The notes below the pieces were generated by a model, which worked only from the letters and a program-made list of their open reading frames with translations, did no database searches and was not told the DNA's origin. DNA of 64,000 nucleotides from Ptiloglossa arizonensis (taxonomy: Eukaryota; Arthropoda; Insecta; Hymenoptera; Colletidae). A program made the position numbers and the translations under genes. Shown one piece after another: positions 25,882 through 37,900 of the stretch; the first letter of the stretch is position 1; every line of letters begins with the position of its first letter. The stretch is taken from assembly GCF_051014685.1 (NCBI RefSeq), contig NC_135055.1:15736001-15800000 (forward strand), in the 5' to 3' direction.

Positions 25882-27092
25882 GGGATAGAACAAATTTCGA
25901 TCGAGACATAGAGATACACCAAATTTTGATAGACAAATTATAGAGATCTGAGAGGTAGAAGAAATTTTCATTGGGATAAATAGAGAAATCTGAGAGATAG
26001 AAAGAATTTTTATCGGGATAAATATATATAAATACAATGGTTGAAGAATATTTTAATGACGATAAATATAGAAATGTAGAAGATAAAGAAAATTTCGGTG
26101 ATGATAAGTATAGAAACGAGAGGATTTAAGAAACTTTTGACAATAATACATACAGAAATTCAAGAGATAGAGAAAATTTTCATGAGGATAAATATAGAGA
26201 TCTGAGGGATAGAGAAAATTTTCATGAGGACAAATATAGAGATCTGAGGGATAGAAAAAATTTTTATGAGGATACATATAGATATACAAGGGTTAAAAAA
26301 TCTTTTAATGGTAATAAATGTAGAAATACAAAGGATAGAGAAATTTTCAGTGACGATAAATATAGTAGAAATGCAAAGGATAGAGAAATTTTCAGTGACG
26401 ATAAATATAGTAGAAATGCAAAGGATAGAGAAATTTTCAGTGACGATAAATATAGTAGAAATGCAATGGATAGAGAAATTTTCAGTGACGATAAATATAG
26501 TAGAAATTCAAAGGATAGAGAAATTTTCAGTGACGATAAATATATTATAAATGCAAAGGATAGAGAAATTTTCGGTAACGATAAATATAGAAACGAAAGG
26601 GTTAAGGAAAACATTCTTTTGACAAGAATTTTTCGAAAAATCCAAGGGAAAGAGTGAATTACAAGGAGGATGATTTACTATGGCTCCATTTTCAGTGGTG
26701 ACGAGTAAGATAGTGCTTCGTCGCGATCTGAAAACGAAACAGAACTTCCGTCATGGCGTTTCACGGACAATGTTATTAAGAATTCGCGGGAGGACGCGAG
26801 CACCGAAGGAAATCACGAGTGGAAGGATGCCAGACGCAAAGAAGACGCGTTGTACGCGATCTTGAGCAAGAAAACTCGTGTATCGCGGTCGAATGAGGAC
26901 GTCGATAAAAGGATCAAAGCCGGAGAGACAGGCTCGCGCGCAAAAACTTTTCAAACGAGGACTGTGTACCCTGTGCAAGAAAGTCTAGACCAAAGCGCAA
27001 CAAAGTGGAAGATTCAGATCCTTTTATTATCTATGGTACATGGAAAAGAAAATCGCTCGTCGAAAATCGAAACTAAACAATGGTTACTTTAA
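25872..27092 (+). pseudogene. Frame-broken 3' continuation of the repetitive gene (42/45-bp repeat and C-terminal tail)
   Basis: After the stop at 25881 the sequence keeps encoding a 14- or 15-residue repeat (DREIFSDDKYSRNA, earlier LRDRENFHEDKYRD) in a frame different from the upstream ORF. The last residues of that ORF (EYRSTEDRDGFDDD) already belong to this repeat, and GACGAT is then followed by CTAGAAATC where the unit has AAATATAGAAAT, implying a 4-base loss. Frame 26037-27092 is almost open: stops at 26127 (TAA), 26655 (TGA) and 26706 (TAA) separate 175 open codons of repeat from 127 open codons of non-repetitive tail. It could instead be a normal 3'UTR derived from coding sequence, or contain unrecognised introns. 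Confidence 0.55.
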
Positions 27093-28139
27093 TATCATTT
27101 TGGAAACTAGTCGCGTGATAATTATAGGTGATTGTATTTTTAAATAACTCTCTACCGATGTACGTTGTTAATATTTTGGAAATAAAATATGGAGAAGCGA
27201 ACAGTGAAATACTGTTGGACGGTTTTCAATGCCTCACACTTCGTATCGTCCGCCATTTTTGGCTATCCATTTAATAAGGATACTTTTGCATTCTACTGTT
27301 TGTTTTATATCGATACAATGGAATATCTCGCGAAGAATCTGAAATTTTCGAAAATATGTTTTCCAAAAATGTTTCTCACCTTGTCGAGATAAAACAGTAA
27401 GAATGTATGAGTATTTTATCTAGATTCTTCGAAAGTAAAGAGTAATGCAAAATTGTGTAAAATATTGATAAAGATGTATGGGTAATTATATGTAGAAAAC
27501 TTATATGTAAATTCTCTGAATTGTGAAATATTTTTTATATTTTACATTTGTCAAATATCAAATTAATTTGCTTTCTTAAATTTTTTCTATAATGTCAAAA
27601 GTATCAGAAAATATCAAAAAAGAAAATAAAATAATATCCGACTTTATTAGCATGGTGGAATATTTTCAAAACGATTTCTCGGAGAACCGTCTGGTACGTG
27701 TTGGATCACAATACATCGTTGGCTCGAAACGTAATCCGTCGTATTATAATAGATTACCATCTATTTACTATAAGTAACATATCTAACCTTGCGAACGTTC
27801 ACTGTCAGAAAGTGGGTATTTCCTGCAATCTCTTTGACGTTATTTCGTTCAAATATACAAGTCACCTTTAATATTAATGTATTACGATACAATCCTTGCT
27901 TTTTCTCTCTCTTTCCCCACATTATCGAAAAACAATATAGAGCGTCATTTGAAATTTAGAAGATATCGAGGACCTCGAATTTTCGCAAAAAATGACTTCA
28001 GAAAAATAATAAACACTGAAAAGTGTTTTTATGGAACTGTAAGTCTCTACCGAATGGCCACGTATAAACGAGACACGGTTGATTTATTAAATAAAAATCA
28101 ATTAATTATTGTGGAACCTTATTATAACAAGCATCAGGA
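27093..28139. other. AT-rich intergenic sequence
   Basis: Nothing convincing is coded here. Short ATG frames at 27592-27777 and 27877-28236 have no recognisable domain and use AT-rich codons typical of chance frames. TTTTATATTTTACATTT-like runs dominate. Confidence 0.5.
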
Positions 28140-28675
28140 TGCTGATGTAACATTCTCGTGTAAATACACCAAAAGAGAATTCTCCAAATGTAAATACACA
28201 AGGGATAATTCTCCAAATGTAAATACCCAAACATAACACTCCAAATGTAAATACACGAAAGATAACTCTTGAAATGTAAATACACAAAAGGTAATTCTCC
28301 AAATATAAATACACAAAAGGTAATTCTTCAAATATAAATACACAAAAGATAATTCTCCAAATGTAAATACCCAAACATAACTCTCCAAATGTAAATACAC
28401 AAAAGATAACTCTTGAAATATAAATACACAAAAGGTAGTTCTCCAAATGTAAATACCCAAACATAACTCTCCAAATGTAAATACACAAAAGCTAACTCTT
28501 GAAATATAAATACACAAAAGGTAATTCTCCAAATGTAAATACACAAAAGGTAATTCTCCAAATATAAATACACAAAAGGTAATTCTCCAAATGTAAATAC
28601 ACAAAAGATAACTCTCCAAATATAAATACACAAAACATAACTCTCCAAATATAAATACAAAAAAAGATAATTCCC
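28140..28675 (+). repeat. 29-bp minisatellite, about 18 copies
   Basis: The unit is close to TAATTCTCCAAATGTAAATA plus CACAAAAGG, with spacing of exactly 29 bp at 28521, 28550 and 28579. Variants alternate ATGTAAATA with ATATAAATA and GG with GA or AC. Because 29 is not a multiple of three, all frames are read in turn; the long minus-strand frame through it is an artefact. Confidence 0.92.
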
Positions 28676-29094
28676 CGAATGAAAGGATAAAAAATCTCAC
28701 TCGATTCGAAAAGCTACACACCGATAGATCAGAAATTCTTCGAGTCTACTCCAATTTCGTTAAAGAGAGAAACTAAGAAAAAAAAATTCCCCACAGTATC
28801 CGGACACCCTGGTACACTTCGTCCGAGAGCAATCGAAACGAAATAAACCCCCCCTGGTGACTCCTTCGCGATAAGGGAATACCAATATCGTCGACGTCCG
28901 TTTCCCGAGACGAGTCCCCGGGCCAAAGACAACCCTGTTTAAGCGATTCTAGTCGGTAGTCGTTGCCGATCGATCGAAATTTCCGTCGTAGCGTTTCACG
29001 GGCTCCGAGAGTGCAGGAAATCGAAGAAATCGAATTAAGGTAAGATAGGCAGCGGGGTTTCCCTCGTCCGAGGGATGAATCTGGCCTCCATGGA

Positions 29095-29125
29095 TATATA
29101 AGGCCGTCATCGTACGGTGCTCAGT
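29095..29125 (+). promoter_or_regulatory. TATA box and initiator of the eclosion hormone transcript
   Basis: TATATAAGG (29095-29103) is followed by TCAGT (29121-29125), an arthropod initiator whose A at 29123 is 28 bp from the TATA box start. This is canonical spacing for a focused promoter. The next + strand gene is eclosion hormone, and a good donor (CCAG/GTAAAT) lies 65 bp downstream. Confidence 0.7.
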
Positions 29126-29187
29126 GTCACTCGTCTGGTTTTATCAATTCCAGCAGCCTCGGCTCGATCAGCACCGCAAACGACCAG
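29123..29187 (+). other. Probable non-coding first exon of eclosion hormone
   Basis: The segment from the initiator to the donor GACCAG/GTAAAT has no ATG. It would splice to the acceptor TTTCAG at 33562, two bases before the eclosion hormone ATG, through an intron of about 4.4 kb. Pairing with this gene is inferred from orientation and the lack of another + strand gene between. Confidence 0.55.
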
Positions 29188-29376
29188 GTAAATATACATA
29201 CACTCCGTGACAACTGTTCGACCTCACCCAGGTGTGTTCCTGTTTCCCTGCGAGGATGGCGAGTTCGATCGTTCCATAGTAAGAGATAGTACCCCGAACC
29301 GTCACCGATCCTTGTCTACTATACCGACGTGTCTCCAAACTTTGCTTCATCGTGGAAATAATAAACATACCGGTCC

Positions 29377-29910
29377 ATCGTAACGAAAATTATTCTTCGT
29401 AGTGAGAATTGACAAAATTTTCGGTGAAAAGATAACGAATATGTAGACGGTTTCTTCGATTCGATTCTTTGGAGCAAATTGAAATTTAGAATTTGTCGAC
29501 GATAGAAGTGTTTCGTATAAACTACCTTTCGGTGAAAAGGGAATATAAACGTAAATTTCGTTTCCATCGTAACGAAAATTATTCTTCGTAGTGAGAATTG
29601 ACAGAATTTTCGGTGAAAAGATTACGAATGTATAAATTGTTTCTTCAATTCGATTCTTTGGAGCAAATTGAAATTTAGAATTTGTCGATGATAGAAGAAG
29701 TGTTTCGTACAAACTACCTTTCGGTGAAAAGGGAATATAAATTTTAGACTCTTCGTGGAAATAATAAACATACCGGTCCATCATAACAAAAAATTATTCT
29801 TCCTAGTGAAAATTGACAGACTTTTCGGTGAAAAAATAACGAAAGTATAGATCGTTTCTTCGATTCGATTCTTTGGAGCAAATTGAAATTTAGAATTCAT
29901 CGATAATAGA
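29377..29910 (+). repeat. About 190-210-bp tandem repeat, 2.7 copies
   Basis: Copies start at TCGTAACGAAAATTATTCTT near 29377, 29568 and 29779 and contain TCGATTCGATTCTTTGGAGC and ACTACCTTTCGGTGAAAAG. The array lies in the proposed first intron of eclosion hormone. Confidence 0.85.
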
Positions 29911-31484
29911 AGCGTGTTTTTTTTTTTTTTAAGTTGATTCTTCTTATAGAATGAAATTTATAATTTCTCTGTGAAAACTAGCTTCGGTGAAAATGTAAAT
30001 GCATAAATTTTTTTTAATTTCGTTCTTTTGATAAAAAGAATCGTTCGTATGATTCGTTGAACTGTTCACAAACTCGTAAAATTGCTGGTAGGTGATTCTT
30101 TGGGTGGATGGAAAAGAATTAGATGCTTTTCTAAAAAATGAGCACGTTTCTCGTGATCGTTGTTTTTACTCCTTTTTGATTCTTTCCATAATTTCCCCAC
30201 ATCCCGATCAGATCCTTTTTCTTCGAAAATTCGAATTCTTCCAAGTTCTTCGTAAGTCGAAAATTTGAAACACACTTGAAATTCCGTTCGATAAGAACAA
30301 TCGAACGGTTCTAGATTAATTATTATCGTTTTAAAATCGAGAAATCTGACAGAGTCGGACAATCACCGCGTAAATCCATGGGAAACGATAAAAAATTCTT
30401 AAAGACACCATGGACATAGAAATTTTCATAAACCGTACATTATTTTTTCTATATTTCATTAACTGAAACCCTTGCTACAAAATACATAAGAAAATTCTAC
30501 CCTCGAAAGTGTCGATCGAGTCGAAAAATATTTCAAAATTTATTTATCGATCAAAAAGTACATTTCCAGAGAAACGAATACCAATATACCGCGATCCACG
30601 CTCGAAAGTGTCAATTGAGTGAATAAATTTCTTAAAATTTCTTAAAATATCTTAAAATTTCTTCAAATTTATTCATCGAGCAGAGAAAACATTTTGAAGT
30701 GTATCAGAAACGAGTGATTAGTTTAACGAAGTATCCCAACTATCCTGATAAAAACTTTCCGAATTTCACATTGACCCAGCTCTGTGTACCACCTAATGAA
30801 TTATCGACAACCATGAACGATCGATGATCTCCGGGAGAGGATGGTCAAAGTCGAACTCGTGACCCCTGTGATCGGGTCAGTTACATCCAGGTCCGTTGAT
30901 CCTCGACGACGACTATGTTTGCGCGCTGGTGGATCGCGGGGCCCGTAACGATCGATCGATCCTTGGTCTTGACTCTCCAAGTGCTTCCTGGAGTAGTCGC
31001 GGGCGAGAGAGGCGGGTGACGGGGCGAGACGCGGTTGCACGGATAAAGAGACACCTTCCATCCGTATTTATTATCTTTTATACGTTCACAATGTGGCCGT
31101 TAAGGAGAACGCGGAAGCGGCGACGATCCGGGGGGATTCCGGTTATAAGTGATCGGTGTGTGTACGGAAACGAAAAGGTAATGGAAAAAAGAAATATATT
31201 AAAAGCGAAAGATACAGAGCGAAAGAGAGAGACGAGAACGAGCGAAACTTACGGGAAAACACGAGAGGGGACGAGTGAAATTAACAAACGGAAACGTGGA
31301 CAAGAGAGAGAAGAAAACGTGGGAAAAATAAACGAAATTTACACGCGGAAAGGAAAAAAAAAAACATTGAAACGAAATAATTCACGCGCGAGAGAAGAGA
31401 GAAACGTAAGCGATACGTGCGCGCGAGAGAGGAGGAGAAAAAGAAGTAAACAGTGTTTACGCGTGGGAGAAGGAAACTGTACAA

Positions 31485-31935
31485 AATTTACGCATGAAAG
31501 AAAAATATAAATAAAATTTACGCATAAAAGAAAAATATAAATAAAATTTACGCACGGAAGAGAAAAAGTAAAGAAAATTTACGCATGGGAGAGAAGAACT
31601 AAACAAAATTTACGCATGGAAGAAAAGAACTAAACAAAATTTACGTACGAAAAAAAAATAATAAACTAAATCTTCCCACGAAAGAATAATAGTAAACGAA
31701 ATTTACATACGAGAGAAGAAATTTGAAAATAAATCGAATCTACACACTTTGTAATTGTGTAGAGAGAGGAAAGAAACAAGAATAATAAGCAAAACGTACA
31801 CACAAGAGAACAAAAATAATAAGCGAAACGTACTCCCAAGAATACAAAAATAATAAGCAAAGCGTACTCCCAAGAGAACAAAAATAATAAGCAAAACGTA
31901 TACACAAGAGAACAAAAATAATAAGCAAATTGTAC
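31485..31935 (+). repeat. Two adjacent purine-rich minisatellites (about 31 bp, then 34 bp)
   Basis: From 31485 to 31660 AAATTTACGCATG(G/A)AAGA-like units recur every 30-31 bp. From about 31780 to 31935 ATAATAAGCAAAACGTAC units recur every 34 bp. The surrounding 31180-32040 is strongly purine-biased on the + strand, so both strands give long but meaningless frames. Confidence 0.85.
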
Positions 31936-32639
31936 GTCGGAGAGAAGAAAAAAAAAACCGGAGAAAAAAAAAAAGAGGCAATACGCACGAGCAGAAGTAA
32001 AAAAAAAAGAAAGGAAAGGAAAAGGAACAGCGAGGACCACGGTAGTCGCGCGGCAGGGGCCCGGAGCGGGACAAAGCGGAGGGACGCCCGCTCGCGGGAT
32101 AAATATCGACGGTTCGAGGGAACGTGGTACGATAATTTCGGGCTCGTTAAGGAAGCAACACTTTCGCACCGTCGGTGGTTATTAAGCGTTCGTCCCGACG
32201 ACCAATCGCGATCGGGTCCGGTGCACCGAACGCGTATCGCCTCGGCGACTTCGACGTCCGAGTTATCCCTGAAAGTTCATGGATTTCTCTCGGCGTCTCT
32301 CTCGCCCCACCGGCCCGTTCTCTCTGTCTTCCTTATCGCCGAGCCGCCCGAGAGACCGGTAATTAATCGAGGAAAGTGAACACGATACCGATGCAAGCCG
32401 CGTGCATCCCGCCAGAGGCTAGCGAACGTCGGATACCGCGTATCCTGTTACCTCCTACCTTCGCTAGGATTCGCGTTGCGCTTGGAAACTTACAGGTGAA
32501 TTTTTTCTTCTCTGCCACTCGGTGGAGACGGTATCTCGCGTTTTTTCGACTATTCTCTTGTGACACGGACCGGTGAACCATGCATGTCTTTGAATTACAA
32601 AAGTGGTCCAATCGTTTGAAAAATGAATCTGGAGTGGTA

Positions 32640-33370
32640 GGATGCTCCGTGAATTCGGAGTAGTAGGATATCTTGTGATATTACTATGTCTTTCTGTCCT
32701 TTACTCGTGTTTGATATTCTTCTGTGATATCCTTGTGATATTCCTATGTCGAGTCTGAATTCTTTTTCTGTATTTCGGTGCAGGTGGTACCTTTTGAGAT
32801 TATGGATTCTTGTACTGTGATCGATACAAGGATATCTTGCGATATTCCTATGTCTTTCTGTCCTTTACTCGTGTTTGATATTACTCTGTGATATCCTTGT
32901 GATATTCCTATGTCGAGTCAGAATTCTTTTTCTTTATTTTGGTGCAGGTGGTACCTTTTGAGCTCCTGGAGAGCTTGATATTCCTCTGTGATGTCCTTGT
33001 GATATTCCTATGTCGAGTCAGAATTCTTTTTCTGTCCTTCGATACTGGTGGTACCTTTGCATTTTATACTTGTACCTTCTACTGTGATCGATACAAGGAT
33101 ATCTTGTGATATTCCTATGTCTTTCTGTCTTTTACTCTTGTTTGATATTCCTATGTCTTTCTGTCCTTTACTCTTGTTTGATATTCCTATGTCTTCCTGT
33201 CCTTTACTCTTGTTTGATATTCCTCTGTGATATCCTTGTGATATTCCTATGTCGAGTCAGAATTCTTTTTCTATCCTTCGGTACTGGTGATACCTTTTGA
33301 GCTCCTGGACTCTTGTACTGTGATCGATACAAGGATATCTTGCGATATTCCTATATTTTCCTATTCTTTA
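32640..33370 (+). repeat. Nested minisatellite (36-bp unit within about 240-bp higher-order unit)
   Basis: Blocks starting GTGATCGATACAAGGATATC recur at about 32817, 33084 and 33318, each followed by TTCCTATGTCTTTCTGTCC and CCTATGTCGAGTCAGAATTC. Inside, three perfect-register 36-bp units (TTGATATTCCTATGTC...) run from 33109 to 33216. The array ends about 190 bp before the eclosion hormone coding exon. Confidence 0.85.
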
Positions 33371-33564
33371 CTCCTGTGAGTATTCAGAATAGGAGAATGG
33401 GAAGTACATTGGAGATTTTAGGTACTGCAATTTAATTAGAACGAAAGGTTCGTTAATGACCTATATTAAAATTGTCGAGCCATTGGAATGGGACTGTTTC
33501 CTTGGAAAAACTAATTTAATCGAATAATTAACCAATGGATCTTTATCCCGTGTTTGTTTCAGCC

Positions 33565-34456
33565 ATGAACCCATCTGTTCGCGTATTATTGGCTCTTCTC
33601 GTAGTCTCAGCTACGATCATTATGCTCGCCAGCGGTACGCCTATCGAACGAGCCATTGGTAAGTTTGCAATTCTGTTCACAACAATTGATATAAAAAGTT
33701 GACCCTTCGAATCAAATGAAATAAAACACTGTTCCAGTAAGGTGTGTAGGTAAAATGCAAAATGTAGTAGAAGAGAGTTGACTTAATCGGTTACCAAATT
33801 TGAAAAGTGCCTTCATCTCCATTATATAGAAAAAAAAAGGAATTTCTACGCAAGAGATCGTAGAATTCTAAAAAAAATTTTCTAAAAAAAAAAAACAACA
33901 CTTCTGTCGCATTAATAAAATACGATATACAACAGAGGAGTATATTTCGTTCAATGAGACATAGAAAATTATTCGAAAAAATTCTCTGACTAGATGAAAT
34001 GCAAAACTCTCGAAATGTTACGTTTGATATTGTTTCCTTGTAAGTTTTCCGCAAGAATATTTAATTTCTCACATAAAAATACAATTTAGTCCAAATTCAA
34101 TGACTTCCACCTACCAGAATATTCAAACAATAATTTCGTAATAAAAAAAAGGTTACAAAAACGTTCGTACTGACTGGTAAAATTGATAACAACTTGAAGG
34201 GTTAACATCGATACAATAACACCTGTAATACAATATACACACTGACTGGATGAACAATCTCTAACAAAATTCTTCGTCGTGATCCCCAGGCGTTTGCATA
34301 AGGAACTGCGCCCAGTGCAAGAAAATGTTCGGGCCGTACTTTCTGGGACAGAAGTGCGCCGATTCCTGCGTCAAGTACAAAGGAAAGCTCATCCCCGACT
34401 GCGAGGATGAGGTTTCGATTCAACCGTTCCTCCAAGAACTCGACAGCGACTACTAG
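33565..34456 (+). CDS. Eh: Eclosion hormone precursor
   Basis: Secreted neuropeptide that triggers ecdysis by activating a receptor guanylyl cyclase and releasing ecdysis-triggering hormone. Two coding exons, 33565-33658 and 34290-34456, join in phase (ATT G/GC GTT) to give 86 residues. Residues 1 to about 24 form a signal peptide (MNPSVRVLLALLVVSATII...). The mature peptide holds the six diagnostic cysteines (34, 38, 41, 54, 58, 69) in the pattern CIRNCAQCKKMFG, C-x3-C and IPDC, with the family C-terminus SIQPFLQEL. Length and motifs match insect eclosion hormones over the whole mature region. The acceptor before ATG (TTTCAG/CC ATG) indicates an upstream 5'UTR exon, probably at 29123-29187. 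The gene is convergent with CEP290; the stop codons are 511 bp apart. Confidence 0.97.
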
Positions 34457-34967
34457 ACGTCCAGGTTCAGTTCCTGGCGAACCAGTTTGCATCGCAAATA
34501 CGTTAAAACCCGCCCAAAGTATGCGTCCCGCCTAAATTCCCAGAGAGTACTTCAGTTAGGGTAACCTGGCGCGAGTTATGGCCATTCAGAGCATCATTTC
34601 TTTCGTTCGACGACTCTCGACTCGAGTTCCAGGAAATAATAGACGCACAAGGTACTTTTATCACTTACCTTATCGAATCTGAGCGTCCAGAAGATTCTGG
34701 ACTAGCAACGATCACCGAACAGCTGCAAACGCGATGAAGACGCGTCATTCTCGAGACGAGGACGCGGTTACTCCGATGTTTACAGCCCGCGTGAACGCGA
34801 GGAAACGATATTTTCAAGTACAAAGTATTACACGACACCGACCGAACTGAAGGTATCGGTCGTAACGTCGCGTGAAAAGGAAAGAATACAAGAGACGATC
34901 TCTATCTGGTGCGATCGTTCGTCGGTCGAGGAACACAGGAGAAGATTTTTCACTCACCCGATGACGA

Positions 34968-37900
34968 TCACTCCGTGACGGCGGGCGTTACGTAGCACTC
35001 CGGTATCACGGACAACGCTTGCCTCGACTCCAGTTGCTGTACCTGAAAACCACACGAGCTTCGTACTGTGTTGTTCCTTACGATTGTATTGTTCTTTTTT
35101 ATTTTTTTTTAATTGCTAAACGAGTTATATTTACACGCTGCCGAAGACTCTTTTCGTTCAAGGCCGCCCTCGATAATAAATGTTTCACTTTGTCCAAGAG
35201 CTCCGATTTGTGGTTCAATTGCATCTTCAACGCCCTCATCTCACCGTTGTTGTCGTCCTCCGTTTGCGATTTCTCGTACGCGGCTAATCTCTGCTCGGCC
35301 AGCTGCAAATCCGTCTCCAACGCCACCACGCGTTTCCTAGCCTCCTCGTATTGTCTCCGCGTCGCGTTCTCGTCCTGTCTGGCCGAGAACTTGCCCTGCA
35401 CATGGGAATTAACGAAACGTTAACTCGTGGGAACGACTGGTGCACGCGCGAACCAGCAACACCGTGCTCTCACCTGATACGCGAGACTCGTTTTTTTCGT
35501 GCCGATCCTCAACCGTTTGTTCTCCGTCAGCAGTTTCTCGATGATTCGTTTCAGTGTGAAAATCGTCTTCTCCATTTCCAGGGTGGACTTTCTCGGACCG
35601 TGGTCTTGGACGTCTTTGTCGGATAATCGGGCCGAATCTGATAATTTTTCTGCCTTCAGTAGCTCCACGTATCTGGAGAACGAAAAGAAAAATTTGAGGA
35701 AATACAACGATTAGGATCTACAGAGATAGATTCACGTTTGAAAAGTTTGATAGAAAATTGAGAGTGTAATATTGGATGGTAAATTTCTTTCTCAAGGGTC
35801 TGACTGGAGTCCGGAACGAAATATTGATACTTTTGTTTTTTATTTCAAGCCAAGTATACTTTGAAAATATTTCTACGAAAAAATACCGAATTCCCGAGAT
35901 CGACGAAGTTGTACGCGTTTGAAAGAAGGTTGTTCGTAACTTACTACTGAACAGATGAGTATAAAAGTTTCAGAAAGGTGATAGAATGATAGAAAAGTTT
36001 GACTTTGAATTGCGACGATTAATTTTCCATTAAGTTTTTTTCATAGTTGGGCAAAGTGCTCGACAATGTGTTATCAAAGTTTCTTGCGATAGAAGATTCG
36101 TAAGACGAAACGATATTATTTCTAAGTAGATTTTATTTACTGGTTAACGATTTGAAAAAATGTCCAACGCGAAACGCAAGTTGAGAGACACTGTCGTGAC
36201 CGACGAGGAACTGGCGCGTGCCAACAAGTTGTGGGACGAGTGAAAATATTTGATCCACAGTGTTGCTCTCCACTATACACGCAGTTAATCTTAATCGATT
36301 TATTAAAGCACCTACTTCTCCAAGTGCTCGACTTTCTCGCGCAATCTCGGCACGTCCGCCTTTTCCTTTTCCAATTCGAGTCGTAGCTCGAAATTCTCGC
36401 TCTCCAACGCTAGATTCATTTTCTCGAGGATGTCCTTGGTCATTTCCAATTTTTCTAACTGAATCGCCGCGCAGCTGTTGCCCTACGATACGTTCGTTTA
36501 AATTAAAACCAGAGTCGATTGACTGAAATCAATTTTGCCAAACCGAGACCACTGTCGAAACTCAGGGCTGGGAATATTCATTGTATTTCGATCTATTGGA
36601 ATATTATTATTCATTACTCTCTCGTACATTGATTTTCATCAGATTGACTACACTTCTCGCTTCGAACATTAACGAATAAATTACAATTAAATTTACCCGT
36701 CGAGAAGTACGTATAGATCGTAAAATAAAGTGAAACTCGTTTCGGTCGTATTATAAAATAAATTAAACCACGTTCGGGGTTTATAAGAAACATTTACAAC
36801 TATAGAAATATTATAAATATATACAAAATATATTTCACTCAGATTTGATAGTCCAGCTACCAGAAAAAAGTATATAAATAACTCGAGGAATAATATTCGA
36901 AATTTATTCGTAACGTTCGAGTACTGTACGGAGAATGAAAGATCTTCCTCGAAGTGGGGGGACCTTTTCCACTTATTCTTATACACTATCTTATCACGTA
37001 GAGAAGCACACATACTCGAGAGCTGGAAAGGATGCATCTGGATGGAATTTAGCAATCAAAATTGAAGAAAAAGAGAAAAACCTTATTTCTCTACTTGCCA
37101 TTTCGTACCAGGTATCGTACAAAGTGGTAATTAATACGTTGCTATTGGGTTGTTCAGAAAATCGTTTCGTTTTCCAAAATGGAGAATAAATATAATTCAA
37201 TAAAATATTTATACGCTCTAAAAAAATCGTGTTTCATTTTCACAAAAAAAAAAAAAAAAAAAAAAACGAAACAACTCTCCAAACAACCCAATATCGATTA
37301 CTCTTGCATGGTGAACATCATTCAGGGGCATTCTTTATAGCACTTCGCAGTACATCGACTCCTTCCTGGAGCACAACTACTGAGTCAGGTACAGACGGAT
37401 GCGTCACTGTGTTCGACCTTCGTCGAGGCCGCGGGACTTCCCCGAGAAAGGACACTCATTCTCCGTGGAATACTCGTCAAGTATTTAAATATAGTCCCAG
37501 CCCTAGAACTCGGCTCCGGTGAGAACAGATTAAGATCGTCGTGCCAGTGACTGACCTGAGAAACGTGTTCTAAGGCAGCGATGCGTCTCCTTTGTTCCTC
37601 GATTTTCAACAGGAGTTTATCGTTTTCTTCGTTCTCCAATCGATCCGTTAACTCCTTGGTACGTTCTCGTAACGCCTGACACTCCTTTTGCAACTCCTCG
37701 GTGACGCTCTGTTGGGTGGTCGTCATAGGTCTAGCGGACAAACACCCGGCCACGGTGCTGTTCTCCGTTTTCAGTTTGCTTTTCAAGTACCATTTCTCCC
37801 TCTCCATGGACATCACCACCGAACGAAGTTTGTCGTAACTTGAAAGCAATTTCGTGTACTCGTCCGTTTTCTCCTTGAGCTTCTCCTTCAACTTTTCGGC

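Noticed and set aside
27592..28236. Two short ATG frames (61 and 119 codons)
   Set aside because: AT-rich, no recognisable domain, and the second runs into the 29-bp minisatellite.
28134..28721. 195-codon minus-strand frame of Cys/Tyr/Phe-rich repeats
   Set aside because: Produced by a 29-bp minisatellite that is open in several frames; no start or splice context.
30896..31510. 204-codon Lys/Arg/Glu-rich + strand frame
   Set aside because: No ATG at the start, composition dictated by the purine tract, no homologous motif.
31666..32169. Minus-strand Phe/Leu-rich frames resembling membrane proteins
   Set aside because: They come from the polypurine minisatellite read in antisense; hydrophobicity reflects T-rich codons.
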